Assembly (NCBI GenBank): GCA_023388835.1
Contig: JAEWFK010000048.1
Coordinates: 1 to 31,073 of the forward strand
Direction: 5' to 3'
Origin: Pseudomonadota bacterium
Lineage (GTDB): Bacteria; Pseudomonadota; Gammaproteobacteria; Burkholderiales; Burkholderiaceae_B
DNA: 31,073 nucleotides
Shown here: piece by piece, positions 22,870-31,073 of the stretch
Layout: every line of letters begins with the position of its first letter
Numbering within the stretch: position 1 is the stretch's first letter
Made by a program: the position numbers and the translations under genes
The notes under the pieces: generated by a model
Told to the model about the DNA's origin: nothing
Databases searched by the model: none
Seen by the model: the letters and a program-made list of their open reading frames with translations, nothing else

Positions 22870-25314
22870 TCAGGCGCGCGTCTCTCCGAGATCCAGCCAG
22901 ACCCGGCGCATCCCCGGGTCCTCTTCATCGATATCGATGCGGAACCCCAGGTAAGACATGAGTCCCAGCATGGGGCGGTTCGTGCCCAGTACCAGGCCGT
23001 CTATATAAGTGAGACCCTGCTCGTTCGCGGCTTCAATGAGCATGCGCATGAGCTGGGATCCCAGACCGCAACGCTGCCAGTCATCGCCGATGACCAGCGC
23101 GTATTCGGCACCGCGACCGTCTGCATTACGCAGATAATGCGCAAAGCCGATGATCCGTTCGCGCGGATGACCGCGATGGTTGGGGTTAGGCTCCTGGATC
23201 GTGGCGACCAGGGCCAGCTCGCGGTGGTAGTCGATGCGCGTATAGCGTGCCAGCATGCGGGGCGTCAGCTCGCGCAGCATGGAGACGAAACGCATATAGC
23301 GTGATTCGTCAGAGAGCCCACGCACGAATTCCTGCAGGTGTTCAGCGTCCTCAGGCCGGATGGGCCGCAACAACCATTCCTGGCCCCCGCGCATCTGGCG
23401 GGCCTGGACCAGGTGTCGGGGATAGGGATGGATGGCCATGTGGCGGTACCCGGTCGTCTCCGGAAGGACCAGCATCGAGGCGCTTGCCAGTTTCACGGCC
23501 ACACGGGTCGTGACCAGGGCGTCGCCCTCGACATAGAGCGGGTCGATGATCAAGGACTCCACGGCCGGCACGTCCGACACCAGCAAAGACACGCGCTCCA
23601 GGGCTTCGCGCAGGAACTCGAAAGCGGAAGGCGTCAGGCTGCGGGACAGCGTGCCCTGCCAGAAACCGCTGCGCTGTACAAGCTGCCGCGCCAGATAACC
23701 ATTCAAAGGGGGAAGTTCGACAGCGGCTTCCGCCCGCGAGAAAGCCTCCATCCCGCGCCCGAAGCTGATGCAGGGGCCGAACTTCGGATCGGTGTACACG
23801 CGTATGGCCATGGCCGGCGCGTCGGCGGGCGCCTGGTCCGTCAGCTGTATGGGTACATGGAAGCAGCCGAGCAGCGCCAGTGTCTCCTCCTGTGACAATG
23901 CAAAGCGGCCCCGACGCTGAGCGGCCCGTACGACTTCACGGGCGCCTTCGACATCCGGGGGCCGGCTCAACGGCTCGGGCGGCAACATTTGTTGGGCGAC
24001 TGTCTGGCTATAGTGATACGCAGCCAGGATGCCAAACGCGTTCGCGGCCGTTTCCGGAGTGCGAAAGGCCGGTGTCCCGGCATCGTCGAGCACATGCCGC
24101 AGGCGGCGCATGGATGAATCGCCCATCAGGCATGTCACGATCGGCTTTTGCGATGCAGGCGCCACGGCGGCGAGCGACGCGGCCACGCTTTCAAGATCGG
24201 CGAGGGGATCTGGCGCGAGTAAGACCAGCACGCCGTCCACCCCCTTGTCTTCCACCAGAAGCTCCAGCAGACGGCGCATGCGTTCGGCCGTCAATGGCGC
24301 GTAAGTCACCACAGGATTGTTCGCACGCGCGCCCTTTTCCAGGACTTCGGTGATTGCCTCAATGCTCGTAGAGGCCAGTTCCGCGCGCTGCACGTCGGCC
24401 GCGGCTTCGCCCATGACGTCGAGCGCCAGCCTGGCGGCGCCGTCGCCGTTGGACAGCAGAGCGATGCGCTTTCCGCGCGGGCGCCGTGTATGCACCAACA
24501 CCTTGATCGCAGAGAACAACTGCACAAGATAGCGAATACGCACCGCGCCCACGCGCCGCAACAGCGCGTTGAAGGCGGCCACGTGCGTCGGGTCCTCATC
24601 GAGCGGCTCGCCGACCTTGAGCACGATCAGCGGCTTGACGCTGGCCGCGGCCCGCGCGGCGCTGGTGAAACGGCGTGACGATGTGGTTTCTTCCAGGTAT
24701 AACGCAATGCTGTCGGTTCGGGGGTCCATCGACAGATAGTCCAGCACCTCCGCCACATCGATGGCGCCTTCGTCTCCCACCGAAATCACCGCCGAAAAGC
24801 CCAGCCGCACATCGGCCGCCCAATCAAGTACGGCCGCCGCGATGGTCCGCGACTGCGTCACCAATGCGACGCGGCCGGCCGCCGACGTCTGCGGATGGTG
24901 GCTGAGGTTCATGCGCAGGTGAGGGCGTTGCACGCCGAACGAACGCGGCCCCAGAACCAGACAATCATTAAGCTGGCTCCAGCTGCGGGTATAGACCATG
25001 TCCTGCAAGGGATCGTCGGACTGTTCCGGGTGAGCCAGTACGATTACGATGCGCGGGCGATAGCGGCGCAGGGAATCGAGCACAGGCGGAAGATCCGCTG
25101 GCGGTACGCAGACCAGGGCGAGATCGAGCCGCCCGCGGTCCAGTCTTCCGTTGAGCTCTGGGGGCAAGTCGCCGTTTACCGCGGCGTCCACGGGAAGGGT
25201 GGTGACCGCGTTTTTCAGCATGGCGGGCGTATCCCGCTCCACCGGCAACGGCCGGTCGGAAACGATCACCAAGGTGCGCGGCTCGAACAGGGCGGCGAGT
25301 CTGTGACGCAGCAT
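22870..25314 (-). CDS. Pat-like protein acetyltransferase: degenerate NDP-forming acyl-CoA synthetase body fused to GNAT
   Basis: 814 residues. The order is a CoA-binding-like domain (about 1-120), a succinyl-CoA-ligase-like region (about 130-430), a shortened ATP-grasp remnant (about 450-640) and a GNAT domain (643-814) with the acetyl-CoA loop DDWQRCGLGSQL (742-753). The architecture matches Pat/PatZ/Pka enzymes that acetylate lysines of acyl-CoA synthetases. The synthetase parts look inactive: the usual SQSGAL reads TQSRTI, the GGPG loop reads NGDGAARL, and the HKSDVGGV-type ATP-grasp segment is missing. It is about 70 residues shorter than E. coli PatZ (886). ATG 25314 was chosen because AAAAAAGGGA precedes it; the open frame continues 324 codons upstream only as antisense of gltX. 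It is divergent from gltX. Confidence 0.85.
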   Translation of the reverse strand: MLRHRLAALFEPRTLVIVSDRPLPVERDTPAMLKNAVTTLPVDAAVNGDLPPELNGRLDRGRLDLALVCVPPADLPPVLDSLRRYRPRIVIVLAHPEQSDDPLQDMVYTRSWSQLNDCLVLGPRSFGVQRPHLRMNLSHHPQTSAAGRVALVTQSRTIAAAVLDWAADVRLGFSAVISVGDEGAIDVAEVLDYLSMDPRTDSIALYLEETTSSRRFTSAARAAASVKPLIVLKVGEPLDEDPTHVAAFNALLRRVGAVRIRYLVQLFSAIKVLVHTRRPRGKRIALLSNGDGAARLALDVMGEAAADVQRAELASTSIEAITEVLEKGARANNPVVTYAPLTAERMRRLLELLVEDKGVDGVLVLLAPDPLADLESVAASLAAVAPASQKPIVTCLMGDSSMRRLRHVLDDAGTPAFRTPETAANAFGILAAYHYSQTVAQQMLPPEPLSRPPDVEGAREVVRAAQRRGRFALSQEETLALLGCFHVPIQLTDQAPADAPAMAIRVYTDPKFGPCISFGRGMEAFSRAEAAVELPPLNGYLARQLVQRSGFWQGTLSRSLTPSAFEFLREALERVSLLVSDVPAVESLIIDPLYVEGDALVTTRVAVKLASASMLVLPETTGYRHMAIHPYPRHLVQARQMRGGQEWLLRPIRPEDAEHLQEFVRGLSDESRYMRFVSMLRELTPRMLARYTRIDYHRELALVATIQEPNPNHRGHPRERIIGFAHYLRNADGRGAEYALVIGDDWQRCGLGSQLMRMLIEAANEQGLTYIDGLVLGTNRPMLGLMSYLGFRIDIDEEDPGMRRVWLDLGETRA

Positions 25315-25345
25315 GATTCCCTTTTTTCTGTGGCGTACCGTGCTT

Positions 25346-25374
25346 ACTCTAAAATACCAGAAGCCTGTTGCCAA
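25346..25374 (-). promoter_or_regulatory. Predicted promoter of the Pat-like gene
   Basis: TTGGCA (25374-25369) and TAGAGT (25351-25346) are exactly 17 bases apart on the minus strand, placing the start near 25339 with a leader of about 25 bases. The 102-base gap is shared with gltX, for which no clear promoter was found. Confidence 0.45.
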
Positions 25375-25416
25375 CCTTGCCGTGTCTGCAAAGCGGATAC
25401 GGCTCTTCTCCTTGCC

Positions 25417-26823
25417 ATGACCACCACACATAACGTCGTCCGCACCCGTTTCGCTCCCTCCCCCACCGGTTTCCTGCATCTGGGGGGCGCTCGCACCGCC
25501 CTGTTTTCGTGGGCCTATGCCCGCCATAACGCGGGCACCTTCGTGCTTCGCGTCGAAGACACCGATCTGGAGCGCTCCACGCCGGAAGCCGTGCAGGCGA
25601 TTCTGGACGGCATGGAATGGCTGGGACTGACGCCCGACGAGGGCCCCTTCTATCAGATGCAGCACATGGATCGCTACCGCGAAGTGATCCAGCGGATGCT
25701 CCAGGAAGGCACCGCTTACCACTGCTACTGCACCCCGGAAGAAGTCGAAGCCATGCGCGAGAAGGCGCGCGCCGCCGGACTCAAGCCCCGCTACGACGGG
25801 ACCTGGCGCCCCGAAGCCGGCAAGGTCCTGCCTGCCGCACCTTCGGACCGCAAGCCGGTGGTGCGCTTCCGCACCCCGCAGGACGGCGTGACCGGCTGGA
25901 ACGATATGGTCAAGGGACCCATCACCTTCGACAACACCGAACTCGACGACCTCATCATCGCCCGGCCCGACGGCACGCCGACCTACAACTTCTGCGTGGT
26001 CGTCGACGACTGGGACATGCGGATCACGCATGTGATCCGCGGCGACGATCATGTGAACAACACCCCTCGCCAGATCAACATCCTGCGCGCGCTGGGGGCC
26101 GAACCACCGGTCTATGGACACGTTCCCATGATTCTCGGTCCCGACGGCGACAAGCTTTCCAAGCGCCATGGCGCGGTCAGCGTCATGGAATACGACAAGG
26201 CGGGCTACCTGCCCGAAGCCATGGTGAACTACCTGGCGCGACTCGGCTGGAGCCACGGCAACGATGAACTCTTCACCCGCGAGCAACTGGTTGAATGGTT
26301 TGATGCGCGCAGCCTTACCAAGTCAGCCGCGCAGTGGGATCCCAAGAAGCTGAACTGGGTGAACGCCCACTACATCAAGCATATGTCCGATGCAGAGCTG
26401 GCTCGGCGCGTTGCGCCGCGTATCCGAGCCTTGGGCGGTGACCCTGCCGCGGTCGAACTCCCGCAAGTCATGGCTTTGCTGAAAGACCGTGCCGAAACCC
26501 TCAATGAAATCGCCGAAGGCGCCCTGCTCTTTTGCACGCCCTTTGCACCGGCAGAGGCCGAACTGCTGGAACAACACGTGGACGAAGACGCGCGCCGCCT
26601 GCTTGCCGACTTCGCTGCTCAGGCGCGATCACTCCCTGAATGGACGACCGACGCGCTGGACAAATTGATCAAATCGCTGTTGGCGGCGCATGGCGTGAAG
26701 ATGCCCAAGCTGGGGATCCCGCTACGGCTGGTAGTGACCGGCCGCAAGCAGACGCCGTCTATCGGCCATGTGCTCGCAATTCTGGGTCGCGAACGTGTAT
26801 TGGAACGCTTGGCCGCCTTCTGA
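25417..26823 (+). CDS. gltX: Glutamyl-tRNA synthetase
   Basis: 468 residues, class I synthetase. HLGG (21-24, HIGH equivalent) lies in RFAPSPTGFLHLGGART, and KLSKR is at 246-250. It charges tRNA-Glu. The zinc knuckle known from E. coli GluRS (CxC...CxH) is incomplete: Cys103 and Cys105 remain in CYC, but the second pair reads TWRP in RYDGTWRP, so zinc is probably not bound. ATG 25417 was chosen because the family starts with a few residues before VRTRFAPSPTG; the longer upstream frame is antisense to the Pat-like gene. A degenerate octanucleotide array follows the stop. Confidence 0.97.
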   Translation: MTTTHNVVRTRFAPSPTGFLHLGGARTALFSWAYARHNAGTFVLRVEDTDLERSTPEAVQAILDGMEWLGLTPDEGPFYQMQHMDRYREVIQRMLQEGTAYHCYCTPEEVEAMREKARAAGLKPRYDGTWRPEAGKVLPAAPSDRKPVVRFRTPQDGVTGWNDMVKGPITFDNTELDDLIIARPDGTPTYNFCVVVDDWDMRITHVIRGDDHVNNTPRQINILRALGAEPPVYGHVPMILGPDGDKLSKRHGAVSVMEYDKAGYLPEAMVNYLARLGWSHGNDELFTREQLVEWFDARSLTKSAAQWDPKKLNWVNAHYIKHMSDAELARRVAPRIRALGGDPAAVELPQVMALLKDRAETLNEIAEGALLFCTPFAPAEAELLEQHVDEDARRLLADFAAQARSLPEWTTDALDKLIKSLLAAHGVKMPKLGIPLRLVVTGRKQTPSIGHVLAILGRERVLERLAAF

Positions 26824-26825
26824 CG

Positions 26826-26873
26826 TTCCGGCTTTCCGGCCTTAGGACTTCCCGACCTTCTAACCTTCTTGCC
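26826..26873. repeat. Degenerate 8-bp tandem array after gltX
   Basis: Six consecutive 8-base units with consensus TTCCGRCC can be laid out from 26826 to 26873: TTCCGGCT, TTCCGGCC, TTAGGACT, TCCCGACC, TTCTAACC and TTCTTGCC. The copies are diverged, so this is an ageing array. It begins three bases after the gltX stop. Confidence 0.6.
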
Positions 26874-26883
26874 ACAGCCGCTG

Positions 26884-26912
26884 CCGGCTGCCGACCCTAC
26901 AAGGGCAGCCGG
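26884..26912. terminator. 9-bp stem-loop between convergent gltX and the lipoprotein gene
   Basis: CCGGCTGCC (26884-26892) pairs perfectly with GGCAGCCGG (26904-26912). The TAG stop of the lipoprotein gene (26899-26897) lies in the 11-base loop, and its last codons form one arm. There is no U-tract on either strand. It may block transcription from both sides or protect 3' ends. Confidence 0.45.
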
Positions 26913-27466
26913 TAGTCCGGCGGCATGCGCCGCGCGTCCAGTTTTACACCGTCAGGGGCATGCAGACCAAGGCGTTCGCCCCCTTCGCTCGTCAATTGAT
27001 AGCGATTGACGTAAATGGGGTCCTCCAAGTCGACGGGGGACCCGTTGGACTCCACCGTGCGCAATACGATGATCTTGCCATCTCGGTGCCAGCAACCGGT
27101 TTCGGCCAGGCTTTGGGGCGCTTTGCGCGGCCTGCTGAGCTGTTCGGAATAGCTCATGGTGCCATCGGCCCGAAGCGAGAACAGCGTGCGCAACTCTCCT
27201 GTCACCCCTGAAATACGACGCACACTCAACCAATTCCCGACCAGGGATTCATCGGGCGCAGCGGCCGCACATTCGGGTCCAACGGGCGCCTGCGCCTGCT
27301 TGGGCGGACTGACAGCGCAGCCAGCCAATACGGCGGCCGCCAGTCCTAAGGCGAAAAAGCGGGGAAGCCGGCCGGCTGGGGCAGCAACAGGCATGCGGAC
27401 GGGCCGGTGCAAGGGCCCGAATCCAGATGCTTCGGACTTCAGAGATGCCATGGACTTCAGTGGCAT
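26897..27466 (-). CDS. Lipoprotein of unknown function
   Basis: 189 residues. A lipobox LAGC (47-50) follows a hydrophobic stretch FFALGLAAAVLAG, so Cys50 should be lipidated. The region before the signal sequence is unusually long if translation starts at ATG 27466, but this is the start with a strong Shine-Dalgarno sequence (AGGAG, six bases away, overlapping the upstream TAG stop). Met25 would give a normal signal peptide but has no ribosome-binding site. The mature domain is small and beta-rich: SLVGNWLSVRRISGVTGELRTL, RADGTMSYSEQ and GCWHRDGKIIVLRT suggest a lipocalin- or META-like barrel; that is inference. It is probably co-translated with the Lrp-family gene. Confidence 0.75.
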   Translation of the reverse strand: MPLKSMASLKSEASGFGPLHRPVRMPVAAPAGRLPRFFALGLAAAVLAGCAVSPPKQAQAPVGPECAAAAPDESLVGNWLSVRRISGVTGELRTLFSLRADGTMSYSEQLSRPRKAPQSLAETGCWHRDGKIIVLRTVESNGSPVDLEDPIYVNRYQLTSEGGERLGLHAPDGVKLDARRMPPDYRLPL

Positions 27467-27475
27467 GAAGAGCTC

Positions 27476-27934
27476 CTATTCCTTGATGGGAAGACGTATT
27501 TCGTTCTTGATTTCCCGCAGCGCCACAATGGTCCGCGTCTGACGCACCCCGGGCAGGTTGAACAGGAAGCGATGCAGGAAGGCATCGTAGGCTTCAGGGC
27601 TTTCAACCAATATCTTCAGCAGAAAATCGGAGTCGCCTGTGACAGCATGGCACTCGAGAATTTCCGGGGCGTTGCAGACGGCCCGCTCGAAGTTTTCCAC
27701 CACTTCGGCGGCATGCCGCTCCAGGCTTATCTGCGTAAACATGCAAGTGCCGAGCCCGACTTTACGCCGGTCGACCCGGGCGTGATAACCCTGAATGACG
27801 CGGCCAGCTTCCAGTGCCTTGATGCGCCGCCATACCGGTGCGGCTGACAAACCTACCTGCTCTGCGGCGACTTGAGCCGATATTCGGGCGTCCGCCTGTA
27901 GCGCTTTGAGAATGCGCAAGTCCATCTTGTCCAT
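27476..27934 (-). CDS. Lrp/AsnC-family transcriptional regulator
   Basis: 152 residues. The N-terminal winged helix-turn-helix (about 5-55) contains DLRILKALQADARISAQ and LSAAPVWRRIKALEAGRVIQGY. The C-terminal RAM ligand-binding domain (about 65-140) contains VTGDSDFLLKILVESPEAYDAFL and GVRQTRTIVALREIK. Members bind amino acids and act as dimers or octamers. A strong GGAGGAG lies before ATG 27934. It is divergent from the indolepyruvate oxidoreductase gene across 110 bases, so regulation of that gene by an aromatic or branched amino acid is a reasonable inference. Its stop overlaps the Shine-Dalgarno sequence of the lipoprotein gene. Confidence 0.95.
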   Translation of the reverse strand: MDKMDLRILKALQADARISAQVAAEQVGLSAAPVWRRIKALEAGRVIQGYHARVDRRKVGLGTCMFTQISLERHAAEVVENFERAVCNAPEILECHAVTGDSDFLLKILVESPEAYDAFLHRFLFNLPGVRQTRTIVALREIKNEIRLPIKE

Positions 27935-27953
27935 ATTGGCTCCTCCGCGCTAT

Positions 27954-28000
27954 GTTTATTTCGTTTTAGAGGGATTCTACGGCAGCATTACGCAATAAAC
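27954..28000. promoter_or_regulatory. Inverted repeat in the Lrp / oxidoreductase divergent region
   Basis: GTTTATT (27954-27960) and AATAAAC (27994-28000) are perfect inverted copies 40 bases apart, about four helical turns, within the 110-base gap. Spaced half-sites of this kind suit a wrapping Lrp-type octamer. No promoter boxes were assigned. Confidence 0.35.
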
Positions 28001-28044
28001 GTCGGCCTTCCTATGCCTATCATGGTAATGAAGGAGGACGTACC

Positions 28045-31073
<3,029 letters not shown>

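Noticed and set aside
24895..25416. Upstream extension of the gltX frame
   Set aside because: It is antisense to the Pat-like gene, and the synthetase N-terminus is complete from 25417.
25315..26286. Upstream extension of the Pat-like open frame
   Set aside because: The 324 extra codons are antisense to gltX; a good ribosome-binding site and promoter lie just before 25314.

Overview
The window looks like a chromosomal segment of a betaproteobacterium, most likely Burkholderiales/Alcaligenaceae (Bordetella, Achromobacter or Pusillimonas type). The reasons are high GC content, solute-binding proteins of the Bug/TctC and TRAP types scattered as single genes, a fused indolepyruvate ferredoxin oxidoreductase, and a housekeeping order (tyrS / M23 peptidase-anmK / erpA-argC / rpsI-rplM / pmbA-darP / gltX) usual for that group. 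The genus is inferred from protein flavour and gene order only; no search was run.

Region 1 (1-6400, all minus strand) is the more accessory part. It holds the start of a possible membrane protein at the left edge, a gamma-glutamyltransferase-like Ntn hydrolase set closely behind a Bug-type periplasmic binding protein, a small HMA-fold protein with an altered metal site, a stand-alone TctB, a TerC-family membrane protein and an unrecognised 486-residue secreted protein with six cysteines. A 10-bp tandem repeat runs through the stop codon of tctB. Region 2 (6580-12403, minus) contains tRNA-Ser(GGA) with a strong terminator, then, read in the direction of transcription, tyrS-ybhB and glyA-nrdR-ribD-ribE. 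The ribE stop codon lies inside the -35 box of a near-consensus promoter, which is followed by a short hairpin and U-tract segment before the tRNA.

Region 3 (12404-18760) starts with a divergent tyrS / M23-anmK promoter region. The convergent argC-DUF6776-erpA unit follows, then rplM-rpsI, which has a terminator-like structure in its leader and a textbook terminator at its end. Region 4 (18737-22768) has a Tat-exported TRAP binding protein (dctP type) with a readable sigma-70 promoter, an inverted repeat in the promoter spacer and a 10-bp stem-loop at the predicted 5' end of its mRNA. The divergent pair pmbA and darP-esterase follows.

Region 5 (22870-31073) has a Pat-like protein acetyltransferase (a degenerate acyl-CoA-synthetase body fused to GNAT) divergent from gltX, then a lipoprotein gene behind an Lrp-family regulator. 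Divergent from the regulator is a long indolepyruvate/2-oxoacid ferredoxin oxidoreductase that runs off the right edge; the Lrp protein is the natural candidate regulator of this oxidoreductase.

I found no insertion sequence, integrase, prophage, CRISPR array or defence island. Most of the window is ordinary core genome. The items most worth testing are regulatory: the ribE-tRNA-Ser transcript, the dctP promoter and 5' stem-loop, and the rplM leader. The unknown six-cysteine secreted protein is the main protein-level unknown.
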